Shown: piece by piece, positions 13,182-25,359 of the stretch
How the letters are laid out: each line of letters opens with the position of its first letter
Position numbering within the stretch: the first letter of the stretch is position 1
Source of the DNA: Euryodendron excelsum
Lineage: Eukaryota; Streptophyta; Magnoliopsida; Ericales; Pentaphylacaceae
Direction: 5' to 3'
Assembly (NCBI GenBank): GCA_033060915.1
Contig: CM065378.1
Location: 52,189,501-52,253,500, forward strand
Length of the DNA stretch: 64,000 bases
Made by a program: the position numbers and the translations under genes
Notes under the pieces: model-generated
Database searches by the model: none
What the model was told of the DNA's origin: nothing
Seen by the model: only the letters and a program-made list of their open reading frames with translations

Positions 13182-13200
13182 AAAAAAAAAAAGGAGGCAG
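13182..13200 (+). promoter_or_regulatory. Polypurine tract of element A
   Basis: AAAAAAAAAAAGGAGGCAG ends two bases before the LTR start at 13202. Such tracts prime plus-strand DNA synthesis and fix the orientation of the element as left to right. Confidence 0.8.
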
Positions 13201-13201
13201 T

Positions 13202-16200
13202 TGTAAGCACCCCATTTTTGCCCTCTCGGCAGTCTCCAGTTCGTCCAGACTTGTATTCAAGTCAATATGGACATATTCCAATTCAAACCAGTTTTTCAGA
13301 CATAATCCAGTAAATTAATCGCTTCGTAGGCCCATCTAGCCTAAATAGAGGTAAAATGACCAAAATGCCATTGGGGCATTATCTAGTCCAATTCCAGTGG
13401 GCACGTCTTCTCGACGACGATAAGTCTCCATTTCAATCTCAATTCCAGTTCAAATCAAATCCAGCACGCCTTTCGAGAAAGTTAATCCCTCAAGGTAGTA
13501 AGTTCATCCAGTTCGGCACGTTTTCCAAGAAAAATCTTCAGAACTGTAAGTCTCTTCAAACCTGACGACCAGGACGAGACCCTAAGTCCCCAAGATGGTA
13601 GAACAATCCACCTTTAGCATCTGCTAGCCCGCTAATTAAGAATATCAGTTTCAACATGCCTTTTGAGAAAGTTGATTTCTCAGGCGATAAGTCCACCTAG
13701 CAACTTCCCAAGATCAGGCAGTGTCTAGAATGATCGCGAACCATTAGAGTAACGAAAGTACTTGTAAACATCACAACCGTTGGAGTGGCGGAAACACTCG
13801 TAAACAGGTCGACATTGAGAATTGCCAAAAACCCCTATATCACGGGACCACCGGATGAGTGATAGAAACACTTAAACCCTAGGTCAACAATAGTGCCTAC
13901 TAGCCCACGCCAGTGAAAAATGACCAAACTGTCCCTAGGGCCATTTCTGGCACGTTTCTTGAGAAAGTACCTAAGTCCTCAGAACGGTAAGTCCATCCTT
14001 CCAGGATCATCCCAAAGACGATTCGGCATGTTTAAGTGCCTTCCAGTTGATTTCGGGCCAATTCCGAGACCCCTCGGTCAAAATGACCATTTTGCTTCTA
14101 AGCATCCAAGCGTCTTGGGAACCACACTGACTCTAGGTATCAAACCAGTAACCTCCCGGAGATGCTTCTAATAGTATCCCCGGCCTTCTGATACGTTTCT
14201 AGGTCATTCCAAGTTAGTTTCGGCAAACTTGATGCAAAATGACCGTTTTGCCCCTGGTGGGCCGACTGCCTTTTCTAATCACACCGGCTCTGGGTGTCAA
14301 ACCAGTAACCTCCTGGAACATTCTAGGTAATATTTCTAAACCTCGAGTCTTCTTCGAGACATTCCAAGTCTATCTCAGCAGTTTTTCAGCCTGATTGACC
14401 GTTTTGCCCCTAATAGCCCAGTCAACCCCTCCAACATGTCCTATCTTCAGTTTTCAAGTCCGTTACCCCTAGGACTCTATTCTAAGGGTTCTTGTCCCTT
14501 TTCAACCCTCTGGGCCATTCTTGGTCCTTCAAATCATTCACGGACCTTCCAGAGTCACTCCTGGTGAAGCCAAGTTAAAAATTACATAGTTGTCACTAGT
14601 ATAGGCGCCCAAATCTTTGAAAGATACGTTGCATGCCGACCTTAAACATTTCTTAACTGGCTAGCGCCACTAGGAGTGACACTAGTGGATTTTTTGACCT
14701 AGCGCCACTGTATCAAGCGCCAGTTCAATCTTTTGTCTATAAATACAGAGCCTCCTCTAGCATGAAAAGGTCCACAAACTCAGTCCAAAAACCCTGCTTT
14801 TCGATATACAAAGCTCGAAGTCCTTCCAAACCCTAGTTTCCTTTAGGTTATTCAAACCCTAGCCTTCATAAACAAACCCTAGCCTCTATACACTAAATCC
14901 TAGCATACATACACTCCTATACACCTATATACTAGCCTTCAAAGCCTCCATTGAAGACTTGAAATGCTGTAACTCGAAAGCTCCCGACGACTAAAGGAAG
15001 CTCTCGAAGACCAAAGTAAAACAAAACAAAGCAAGCAACTAAAACAAAGAAGATACAAGGTAGGCTTTCTATTTACGTTTACGTAATTTTTCCCTCTCTC
15101 TTCTCTCTCCTAACCCACTTGGGTTTTCTTTTGTTTTAATCCCCATCTTCTACCCCCCCTCCCTTTCCTGCATACTTGAAACAAGGGACTCCCCAATTCA
15201 TGTGTAGGATTAGGCTATTAAAAATCACTGTGCCAGGGGCTTTTTCTTAGTCTAACCAGAGACCATGTGGGTTCAACCCCCTTAATTATGTGGTGAAACC
15301 TTTAACCTTGTATGTTCACGACCCCAACTTACATTGTGCATATCATGATCATACATCTCTCCAAAACTTGTTTTCAATACTTGCATCGAGAATCGCTTTC
15401 AAAACTTGCATTAAATCTTCTTTTTCCAAATTTATTTTTAAAATTACAATCTTAATGTGATTCTAGCCTTTTCATGGTTAGGGTTGCTTTAGGAAAGTGT
15501 TACATTTAAAATGATTTTCATGGTCCATCTTTTCAAATCCTTGTTGTTTTTAAAACTACAATCCTAGAATGGTTCTAATCTTCTTATGGTTAGAATCGTT
15601 TTAGAAAATGAGATATTTTAGAGGTTTGAGAAAGTCCACATTCAAACCTCTTTCCAAATTGCTTTTCAAACTTACTTTCCAAAACCTCTTTTTAAATGTT
15701 CTCAAAAATCTCTTCTCAAACTTGCTTTCCAAAAATCTCTTTCTAAAATTTCTTTCCAAAAACTCTCTTCAAAAGTTCTACTTTCTAAAAACACTCTTCC
15801 AATTTCCTTCCTAGAAACTCTCTTCAAAGTTCTACTTTCCAAAAATCCCTTTTCCTTGGAGTCCAAGTCAAGCCCTAGAACCATGGTTAGGAAACCCTAA
15901 TTTTCTTTCCCAAAACATGATTTCGAATCTCGCTTCAAAACCTAGGTTTCCAAAACCTCCTTTTTACATCAAAACCATCAATTTTCAAAATCTATTTTCT
16001 ATGTCAAATCATAGACTCCAAATCTAGGATTTCGAAAACTTCCCCTTCTAATCTCATTTAGGAAACTAAATCTAATCCTTCGTTTTTGGAAACAAAATCA
16101 AATCGTCTCTTTTGGGAAATAAAAATCCAATCTTTTATTTTAGGAAGTAGAAATCAAATCTTTCTTAATCCAAATCTTTCCTAATTCCAACATTTCCAAA

Positions 16201-17510
16201 TCTTAACTACCTAAAGTCTAAATTTTCAATCTTTCTTAAACTTAAATCTTTCCTAAACTTCAAGTGTTTCTAAAACTCACACTTTCAAACCTTTCCCAAT
16301 TTCAAACTTTCCATTCCAAAATTTTTCAAAATTCCAAATCTTTCTTAAATTAAACTTTCCCTAATTCCAATCTTTCCAAAAATCAACTCCTCCTTAAAAA
16401 GGAAACGTTCCTATTTCAAAACATTCCAATTTCAAAACTTTTCAATTTTAATTCTTTTCTAATTTGGAACTTTCCTAAAGTGAAACTTTCCTAAAATGGA
16501 ACTTTGCTATTTTGAAACTTTCCTAATTTCAAGTTTTTCTAAATTCAATCTTTCCTAGGCTCCAACCCTTCATGTTTTTTACGTCAAAATTTTCTAATCA
16601 AATCTTTCTTATCTTAAGTCCTTCTTAAGTCCCATCTGTCCTAAGTCTAGGTTTCTAAAAACCAAGCTTTCCAAAACCAATCTTTTCAAATCTTCCAAGT
16701 CAATTTCAAATTAAAGTTCAATTTTCAGTCTTCCAATCCAAATTCCAACTCAAACTCTTTTTTTTTTCTTTTCAATTCAAGCCTATTATTTTCAATGGGA
16801 CTCTTATCCGAACTACGACTGACCTGATTCCCAAAAAGGGATACGTAGGCAACCCTCATGAGTGTAGTCATAGCCTTTCTCAAATCTCCAATTCCATAAC
16901 CTATTTTTAATTTCTAAAACCTTCTTTCAAACTTCAAATCTTCTTTTCAAATCTATTTTCAAAATCAAAGTCTTTTCTTGCACTTGCATATTATGCATCG
17001 TTTCAAATTTATTTTGAAAGTTCTTTTCTAAAGTGGATAGTTTTGGACATTAATTAATCAAAGATTCTGAGTAAGTGAACCTAGAGTGAATAGACATGTA
17101 GGTACTGCAAGGGCGGAGTAAGGTGATGATCTTAGGATGTCTTCCCTAGACGCAACCCGCCCCCGGACTTAGGATCACTATTTTCAAAGACCAAGTGGAG
17201 TTATTTTCAAAACAAAGCTTAAATTTTTTCAATGGTTGCCAAACAACCTCTTTTCTTAAAAACCCTTTCTTGAGGAAGTTTTTTAAAAACCCAAAGTGTA
17301 ATCTTCGGATTGTGCTTAATTTTAGGTGACCTAACTCATTTTAATCAAGTTAGGTGGTGACTCCAAATGTTTTCCAAAAGTCCCTTTATTCAAATTAATT
17401 TTTAATTCAAACCTAATCGCACTCATCTTTCTAAGAGGATGAGTTCTAACGAGAGAGTATTGTTTTTTTCTCACTTGTCTTTTTCGAGTGCGAAAAATCG
17501 GGGCACAACA
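13202..17510 (+). mobile_element. 3' LTR of element A (4309 bp)
   Basis: It starts TGTAAGCACCCC and ends GGGGCACAACA, giving TG...CA ends, and follows the polypurine tract directly. A TATAAATA box at 14738 suggests a U3 of about 1.5 kb and an R-U5 of about 2.8 kb. The section 15600-16900 is pyrimidine-rich degenerate repeats, the complement of the purine repeats of LTR Y. No ORF has a recognisable domain. The bases after the end, GCGGG (17511-17515), are the candidate target duplication, whose partner lies left of the window. Confidence 0.85.
14738..14745 (+). promoter_or_regulatory. TATA box of LTR A
   Basis: TATAAATA in the context GTCTATAAATACAGAG. The equivalent box is present in LTR Y and LTR B. 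It probably drives the genomic RNA, with a start some 30 bp downstream. Confidence 0.65.
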
Positions 17511-17821
17511 GCGGGCTAGCAGGCGCCAGAAGTAAACCGTCTGAAATTTTGATAAGCTGTTGGTCCCCAAGATCACTCGATCTTGGAAAACTACCTGGAT
17601 GGCGTTGGTTGCCAAGACCGCCCGGTCTTGGAAAACTGCCTAGAATACCTAAGGGCATGATGATGTTTATGGCTTCAGTTACGCCTCATGGGTTCAAGAA
17701 GCGACTAGTTGACTGGATTCGAATTTGAAAGACCTGTCTTGGGCTTACATGCATTATGATGTTTAAAAACTGGATCTGGTTGGGCTGAAGATTGCCGAGC
17801 AGGCAAAAATGGGTGCTTATA
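17511..17821 (-). mobile_element. 3' LTR of element B, truncated fragment
   Basis: On the minus strand it starts TATAAGCACCC at 17821 and matches the outer 300 bp of the 5' LTR at 31440-31730, including the words GCGCCAGAAGT and GATGATGTTTATGGCTTCAG. It ends at 17511 against the CA end of LTR A, in a GCTAGC-containing motif. Confidence 0.8.
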
Positions 17822-17822
17822 G

Positions 17823-17836
17823 ATGCCCCTCTTTTT
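17823..17836 (-). promoter_or_regulatory. Polypurine tract of element B
   Basis: On the minus strand AAAAAGAGGGGCAT lies directly before the 3' LTR start, in the same position and with the same upstream sequence as in element A. Confidence 0.75.
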
Positions 17837-19203
17837 ATGTCTTTACTTGTCGAAGGCAGAAAAATAATAAAGTAAGAATCCCTTTTTGGGCGCGAGGCGA
17901 TCGGAGGGACGATAACCTGGTAGGTTCAAAAAGTTTCGGACTCCTTGCGGTTCACTGGTCTGGAAAACTTTGAATTTTTGAAAAATTTTGCGTTTTGGAA
18001 ATTTTGATAGGGATTTGAGCTGCCGGTTTGAGGAAATTCGGCCTAGAACACTTGATTGTTGAAAGCAAACTTTTTGAAAGCTAAACTTTTAGGCTTTTGA
18101 AAGCTTTAGAAGTGAGTTTTGACACTAGGAGGATCGAAAGTTGGTTTTGGCAGGAAGCTGAAGAGCCGGGTGCATATAGCACATGCGTATAGTCTCGGAT
18201 CACCTTGGCACATATAGCACCTGCGCCAGTTGAATTTTTCTTTTGGCACATCTGTTACATGCACTAGGCCATAGGTTTTAAAACATAGCAGGTTCGTATT
18301 CACCATTGTGTGTTTCGAATTTGGAAGGTGATTTGAAAGCTTCTCCAAGGGTTTTTTGAGGGATTTTGACCAGGGACTGTTGGGGAAGCATCGGGAGACA
18401 TCAGGTACTCATCGAAAGTCATCATTGTTGTCGAATTTTCACCAGAAAACTTGTTTCTCACTGGAGAATTCAAAGGTTAGCTTTTTGAAACTTCACCAAT
18501 TTCGATACATGTATACCCGTTTTTTGAGTATGATTAGTGTAAACCTACGTTTTAGGACGTTTAGAACACAATGGGTGGATTGTTTTTACAATTTGGTGAA
18601 GAATTGAGTATGTTTGGGGTAATTTTGCATGTGTATAAAAATGGGTTTCTTGCAGGGTTGGGGAAATCGTTTCTATTGGCCCAAGTATTGCGTGTTTGGG
18701 TGTGATTTTTATACTGAGTCTTAGGAAAAGGTGTTAAACAGTCGTATCAAATTTTGAAATTTTTCTAAAAAATTTTGAATTTTTGAATTTTTGAAAATTA
18801 AGAAAAATAGCAAAAATTAAGAAAATTAGAGGATGTACCCTGTTAAATGTAAAAAAATTGCAGGACACTTTTGGAAAATGTTGGAGATCTTTTTGAGTGT
18901 TTCAGGAATTTTTGAGAACTTTTTAGAAGTAAAAACGAAGTCGGAAAAGTTTGAAAACTGAAGAAATGGCCTTAGAACTTGTGTTTAATCATGTGTTATG
19001 TGTTACGGAGGATGGGATGGTTTGGATTTGATGTGATTGGAGGCTCAGGATGTTCTAGGACTGTATTTTTGACTTGTTGAATTTTGGGACAATGACTTTT
19101 TAAGGCAGAACCCTGCCAAAATTTTCAAAAAGTATTGATCCTTTAGAAATTTAACATCCAACTTTAAAATTTTTGAAGAAAAACAATTATTTTGGAGAAC
19201 TGG
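17837..19203 (-). other. 3' spacer of element B, non-coding
   Basis: No gene is supported. The 40 bp next to the polypurine tract match element A. The rest is AT-rich and carries short runs such as GAATTTTTGAA near 18775. The segment 18170-18260 repeats variants of GGCACATATAGCACCTGCGCC, a motif also seen in the LTR of B around 29945-30110. Confidence 0.5.
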
Positions 19204-20150
19204 GCTTTTGGAGGAGAAAGCCTAGAGAAACCAAAATTCTAGAAAGCTTTTAGGAGTAGGGTTTTTGAAGGAAAAAGCCTGGAAAACCAATTTGAAGTTT
19301 AGAAAAATCGTAGAACATTTGGAATGGGGCTTTTGAAGGAGAAGGCCCAAGAAAACAATCTGAAATTTTGAAATGAGACTTTTTTAGGAGAAAGCTAGAA
19401 AACTATTAGAAAATCTTTGAAATAGGGTTTTCGAAGGGGAAAGCCCATGAAACCGGTTTAAAATTTTAAAATGGGACTTTTTGAGGAGAAAGCTCGAAAA
19501 CCGTTAGAAAATCCTTGAAGCAGGGCTTTTGAAGGGGAAAGCCCATGAAATCAGTTCAAAATTTTGAAATGAGACTTTTTGAGGAGAAAGCTTGAAAACT
19601 GTTAGAAAATCGTTGAAGTAGGGCTTTTGAGGGGGAAAACCCATGAAACCGGTTTAAAATTTTGAAATGGGACTTTTTGAGGAGAAAGCTCAAAAACTGT
19701 TAGAAAATCCTTGAAGCAGGGCTTTTGAAGGGGAAAGCCGATAAAACCAATTTAAAATTTCGAAATGAGACTTTTTGAGGAGAAAGCTCGAAAACCGTTA
19801 AAAAATCCTTGAAGCAAGGCTTTTGAAGGGGAAAGTCCATGAAACCGGTTCAAAATTTTGAAATAAGACTTTTTAAGGAGAAAGCTCGAAAACCGTTAGA
19901 AAATCCTTGAAGTAGGGCTTCTAAAGGGGAAAGCCCATGAAACTGGTTCAAAATTTTGAAATAAGACTTTTGGAGGAGAAAGCTCAAAAACCGTTAGAAA
20001 ATCTTTGAAACGGGGCTTTTGAAGGGAAAAGCCCAAGAAACTGGTTTTGACACTTTTTGAACGAAATTTTTTAAAGAAAAAGATTGGAAAACCGTTGAAA
20101 ACTTTGAAACAAGGCTTTTGAAGGAGGAAGCCCGAGAAACCGGTTTGAAA
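19204..20150 (+). repeat. Tandem array of about ten 98-bp units with inverted repeats
   Basis: The core GGGCTTTTGAAGGGGAAAGC recurs near 19204, 19258, 19324, 19424, 19524, 19621, 19721, 19821, 19917, 20016 and 20113, mostly every 96-100 bp. In the consensus GGGCTTT can pair with AAAGCCC across an 8-nt loop. A second weaker pair, GACTTTTTGAGGAGAAAGCT, lies in each unit. The array sits between the antisense gene and the 3' LTR, and starts where the N-terminal half of that gene would be expected. Confidence 0.8.
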
Positions 20151-20177
20151 TTTAGAAAGAGAAATGGATGGGACTTG

Positions 20178-21206
20178 ATAGTATACGTCGTCTTTAGTTG
20201 TTTTTGTAATTATAATAAGTCGGTGGTTTCTTTACCCTTGGTGAGCCTAGTAGCAAACTTGGATGCACTAGACCTTGTGGATTAGGGTGCATTTACTTTT
20301 GCCAACTTCTTACAAGGGATGAGAGTGAGGACATCTGGGGCATGAGGGAGTTTGATGGGCTTTTGGCCATTTCTAATATGGTGGAGTTATGAGTACCTGC
20401 TTATTCACCGACTAGAGGTACTAGCTATCGATGCATTCCTGCGAGCCACGAGGTGGGCTAGACATCAGGTAGTCCAGCGGTCCTTACTTATAGATTTTGT
20501 CACCCTTCGGGCTAAACTGGAGCTCCTGAGACCCCGAGATATATCTTGGGCGCCTTACCACCGATCTTCTCAATATGCCAGCATGAGGGATCTCATCCTC
20601 TTATCTATGTCACGGGTCACTTTCCAGGGCTCTTTTTCATAAGAGACGTACTTGGGAGAGCATCATTTGCAATAGCTACATGCTGACTTCCGCGCTGCCA
20701 TGGATCCTCCCCAATATATGTTCGGATTTTATCGAGCCAGGATGGAGATTCCTTACGTAGTTGGGGTTCCTGGCGACGGTTTGCTTCTTCCGCCCGATAT
20801 GGACTACGAGGCTCATTTCAAGGCAAGATCTATTGGTGCCTTTACTTAGCTGGACCTAGTAGTTGGAGGACAGGTGGCTGGTTATGAGGTAGTGGAGCTA
20901 TGGTGTCGAGCCCAAGGCTTTGTTTCCGAGGAAGAGTATTTAGTGGCTTGCTAGGCACGAGATCAATATCGTGCTGAGGTGGAGGCTTTGACTGCCCACA
21001 TTTCTTTGATGGAGGTCCGCTGGGTATGCTGTTTATGATTCATTTTTCATGTTCTTTATGCATCTTCTGTGTTCTAATACTAGGTTTTTTTCCTTTTGTT
21101 TTTTCTTGGTCAAGGCTCTTATAATGTCAGAGCTTCTTCCAGCCAGCCCTCTCCGTATGTGCCAGATATGGGGGACTTTGACTTGGATGATGACCCCGCT
21201 CCCTGA
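20178..21206 (+). pseudogene. Antisense plant-mobile-domain gene of element B, N-terminal half missing
   Basis: It is homologous to the antisense gene of element A from its FSCFCN block onward. Exon 1 runs to 21023, a 91-bp intron (GTATGC donor, TCAAG acceptor) to 21114, and exon 2 from 21115 to the TGA at 21204. Motifs include GFWPFLIWWSYEYL, FVTLRAKLELLRPRDISW, DPPQYMF and PPDMDYEAHF, with a short acidic C terminus (DFDLDDDPAP). There are six or more stops; four align with Trp or Gln in copy A. The first roughly 300 residues of copy A have no counterpart and are replaced by the tandem array, so this copy is both truncated and decayed. Confidence 0.7.
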
Positions 21207-23179
21207 GACGCCTTTTTCCACCTGTTGGCATAGTTATGGTTTTGTTAGACTGATAGCATTGTTTATGTTTTAAGGCTGTGTGTTAGCCCTTATGGATAAT
21301 GATTGTATGATGGTTATATGTATATTATTATCTTTTCTTTTGCATGGATGATGATCGTGTGTTGGTGCCTCTTATTTTGAATGTATGCATGTGGAAACAT
21401 GACGAGCAAGAATATAAACATAGGAATCCAGGAATCACTACACAGAGGAAATGATAGGTGTTTACAAGTCATAAATAGATGTGAAAAATATGGGTGCGTT
21501 GTTGCATGTATGGATTTATACAAAGCACACAGGCAATCAAAACTTTTATGAAAACAAGCCTAGAGGTAGGCTCCAAAAATTTTTTTTGGGTTTAACCGAG
21601 TGTCCACCAGGAGTTGGTCATTTTGGTCCCTTGCTCTTTTCCTCGAAAACTCCTTTCTTTGTTATTCCCTTTTCTTATCATAATGAGATAGTAGTTGCCC
21701 CCTTCTTTAGGTTTCCATTTTCGGACCTGACTCTCTTCTCTCTTATTTGAAAAGGGAAAACCTGTCACTCGCTTAACTTCCTCTCGAGAACTTCTCATTT
21801 GAACTAGTGGACTCTTTAGGTGACAACTGAAGTAGCCTTTAGCAAAAGAGCCGGCAGTTTCCATCCTCAATCCGAAAAGACTTTACTTTGGACCATAATG
21901 TAGACTAGGTAAGGGGTAAGAAATGACGGGTATGCAGACTCAAATAATTTCTCTACTGCTTAGCAGGGGTGATAATGAACCAAAATCACCTTGAGTAAGC
22001 TTCTGCTATTTTGTTCACCTTTCTTTTTCAAATATCGTCATTTTCTTTTGAACTTGTTTAGACTAAGCAATCTTTTCTGATCTGAGAAGACTTTTCCTTG
22101 GGTTGTACTATGGCTAGGTTATGGGGTTTTCGAAAGGAAGTGTATTGAAGGCCCAAAGTGTTATGCTCTTCTTGGGGTTTACCAGTGATCACTCTTTCAA
22201 CACTTCTTCCTCTTTGGGTCTTTTCCCTCCTTTTTTTTTTCTTTTTTTTTTTTTTGGTACTTTTGCACAAACCTTTACCCATATAGGGTTCATTGTTTCT
22301 TTTAGTTTTGCCCTAGCACTGCTATTTGCATAGTTTGTTGATTTCTCGGGGTGCCTCATCATTTATTTTCTCTTTTTTTTTATTTTTTTTGTTTCCTTCT
22401 TTCAATGTACGAAGAAGCTTTCTTTCTCCTCACGTTCCCTTTTTCTCATTTTTGATTCCAAGTTTGCTTTCACCTATTGTGGGCAGTGACCACTAGGACG
22501 AGTTTGCTGAAGGAATGTGATTTAGCTCAAAATGGGTCTGTCAAAGGGAATTCTTTTAACTGTATGGTAGAAGAATAGATGGCCCATCTTCCTTTTAGAC
22601 AAGATTGCTTAGTCCATGAAGTTCAGTCTTAGAACTTTCGCATCGTCCTTTGAGATAAGCAGATATTAGTTTAATCATTCCGTTACTCGTGCTTGCCCTA
22701 GTGTGGGGGGTGGTTCCTGGTTAGGGTGTTTGAATAAAAGTCACTTACGCCTCGAGTGGGCTGTTCAAAGGAATTGCTTTGCTATTTAGGGAGTTTGAAA
22801 TGATGGCTTCTTTTCTTTTCAAGGGTCTAACTGCTGACTACTTTGCCATAGCATCGTCCGAGTACCACCCTTTTTTCGTATCTGCTCTCTCTCTTTCCTT
22901 TCTTTAGTGTCTCCTCGGAAATAGTCTCCACAGATGAAGATGCGCGTACTATCCCCCTTTTCAAGTCAAGGCATAACAATAAAATGGGAAGCTTCTAAGA
23001 ATGGCAAGTACCGAAGATGATAAATGTAAACTTCAAATTCTTTTTCTTTCATTTCAAAGGTTTGTTGTACATGACAAGCTCTTGATTAACAAAAGGTAGG
23101 AAGTAGAGTTGGCAAAACAGGATTAACATAAAGTAAAGGCAAAGTTTGGTAAAAAAACATCCCTTCGATAGTCACTTTC
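21207..23179 (-). other. Non-coding spacer of element B where pol would be expected
   Basis: No gene is supported. It aligns in patches with 7567-9599 of element A in reverse orientation. It holds T-rich runs at 22228-22256 and 22370-22392. The open frames here have no domain I recognise. Confidence 0.6.
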
Positions 23180-25359
23180 TCATGTGGGCTTCGAGATCAC
23201 GCCTGCCTCCTCCATACTCCATTCACCAACTGCTTTAGTTGGTTATGATGGATGGGTCAACACATTGACTGCGAAGTGGTAGAGACAGGCAGTCACAGTG
23301 CAGTCGGTGATGCCTCCTTTTCTTCCTCTTCTCTAACTGGGTCATTCAGGATGCGCATCCCATCTTGGGATCCCTGATGGCTTTCCTTCAGTTGAGCGAT
23401 TTTCTTTTGCTCAGTTTCTTAGGGTTTTGTGGTCAGGCTTTCTTCCAGGACTTGCGGTGGCTTTTCCTTAATTTTCTCTTTTTCAGCTTCCTCTTTGTTG
23501 ATTTTAGCAAACAGGCTATCTAGATCACCTTCATTGAACTCGAACGGTGAGTTTGGTACTCTTGGCACATTGATGCCCCAGTCCATATCTTCATAATTAA
23601 AGAGTTCCTCTTTTAGGCGGTTCTCAGCTTCAGCATATCTGAGGTGTAGAAATTCCTCTCCCCAGCCATCAACAGCACAATATTAGTGGGAATGTCTTCC
23701 ATGGGCTCTTCCACGGGCCAGTCAAGAAGATCTTGCTCTTCACTTGCGTTATAAAGATAGATAGGGCATGGCGGTAGCTTCTCTTCCCAGTCACTTTCTT
23801 CCTTAGTGTCTGACTTACCCTCAAAATATTCTGCAGCTATGATGCCATAACAGTCTGCCTCCCCCTCTATGATGATGTTGATAGCTTGATTCGGTAAGGG
23901 ATTTGCGGTAACATTGGGAGCGAGGGCCGGTTTTGCTTCTTGGGTATTAATGACCTTGCTATCAATGAGGTCTTGGATTTTATGCTTCAAAGAGAAACAG
24001 GACTCTGTGTCATGCCCTTGTCCCCCAGAATGATATTCAAAGGTAAGGACAGGGTTGAAAGTTGGAGGCAACGGGCTCGGCAATGGCCGCTGGGGTATAA
24101 GGTTTATGTGCTTGGCTTTGAGGAGCTCATGGCCTCTGTTTAAGTGCATGCCAAGTGGGTGCATTCTCAATTTTTTCGGTTGTTTCTGTTAGGGTTGAGT
24201 TATGGTGGGGCTACAACAGGCCCAAGAGCAGGCACTTGGACATTAGCAACAGAAATGTTGACGATAGGAGCAGGCGCTGGTGGTCGAGCTTGATATTGGG
24301 GATAGTATGGCTGTTGTAGTGTTGGTAGGATGGCAAATACCTTTCCCTCTTTCGTGCCATACCTCAAGTGGTTGTTACTTTCTTGGCTACATTTGCGAAT
24401 CCCTTACTTGTCTTAGCATAAGGGTCTATGATTCTGCCAGTTTTCAATCTATTCTCAATCATTTCTCCTTACATTATCAGCTCAGAAAAGCTTTTTCCGA
24501 AGCTCAGGCATAAGCGCTCATAATACAGACCTTGCAAGGTGTTCACAAACAGCTGTACATACTCTTTTTCCACTAGTGGAGGGTTAACTTGAGCAGCTGC
24601 CTCCCTCCATCTTAGGACATAACTCTTGAAGCCTTCTTTCTCCCCTCGGGTCATCATCATCAGGGCACACCTATCCATAGTTAAGTCACTGTTGTGTCGG
24701 TATTAGGATCAGAAGGCCATGACCAATTCATTCCAGGTCGTTATCTTCCTCAAATCTAAATAGGCGAACCATTGCAGGGCGGGCCCAGTCAAGCTATGTT
24801 TAAACAGTTGCATTAGGAGCTTAGGGTCATTCCCATGGCTGCTTAATGCGCCCGCATACAGTCTCAGGTGAGCCACGGGATCCCCACTCCCATCATACTT
24901 TTGGAAATCGAGCATATTGAATTTGGGTGGTCTTGGGTGATCGGGAAAGAAGCATAGTTCATCATAAGCTATCCCACTGAAGGCATCATGACCTTGTAGG
25001 CTGCTCAAGGATTCGTCTAACCCTTGTATCTTGAGATCGAGAGGATTCGGGTTTTCCTTCTTCGACGTAGCAGTTAACAGGATGGTTTCAGGGTTGTCCT
25101 CTTCTCCTTCCTCAATGTGCACCGCTTTGGGAAGTTCCTCGTTCTTCCCTGTATTGTCAGTTTGTAGGACGAACCTTGGCAGGATAGCTTCAGTTTCCTT
25201 GGGGTGGGATGTTGAGGCTAATGGATTCACGGTAGATCCTTTGAAGGCCATCAGTTGTACGAGCTTGAACATCTCATCTATTTCTGCCTTCATCTCATTC
25301 ACTTTCTCCCGTGTCACCGAGTTGTTCTGTTAAACGGGAGTATTGCCTTCACTTGTCAT
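23180..25359 (-). pseudogene. gag of element B (Ty3/gypsy Retrotrans_gag family)
   Basis: The ATG is at 25359 (MTSEGN). Motifs match gag A: MKAEIDEMFKLVQ, DELCFFPDHPRPPKF, a KYDGSGDPVAHLRLYAGAL block, DPKLLMQLFKHSL, WFAYLDLRKITTW, and YVLRWREAAAQVNPP near 24620. The zinc knuckle has lost its first Cys (FEYHSGGQGHDTESC, about 24040). The final motif SMEEAGVISKPT ends at 23180, as in copy A. There are stops at 25330, 24711, 24469 and later, and a frame change near 23640. The pieces cover about 725 codons, slightly longer than copy A. Confidence 0.85.

Larger units (their letters stand above)
4555..17510 (+). mobile_element. Element A: non-autonomous Tat-like gypsy element, 5' end lost or displaced
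   Basis: The order on the plus strand is leader, gag (5564-7566), non-coding spacer, antisense plant-mobile-domain gene (11449-9600, minus), repeat spacer, polypurine tract, then a complete 4309-bp 3' LTR. No protease, reverse transcriptase, RNase H or integrase motif is visible anywhere between gag and the LTR. Aligned by eye with element B, the leader lacks about 600 bp, the primer site and the 5' LTR, because an inverted LTR fragment starts at 4554. The 3' LTR ends inside the 3' LTR of B, so A is nested in B. The missing 5' part of A presumably lies left of the window beyond X and Y. Confidence 0.75.
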
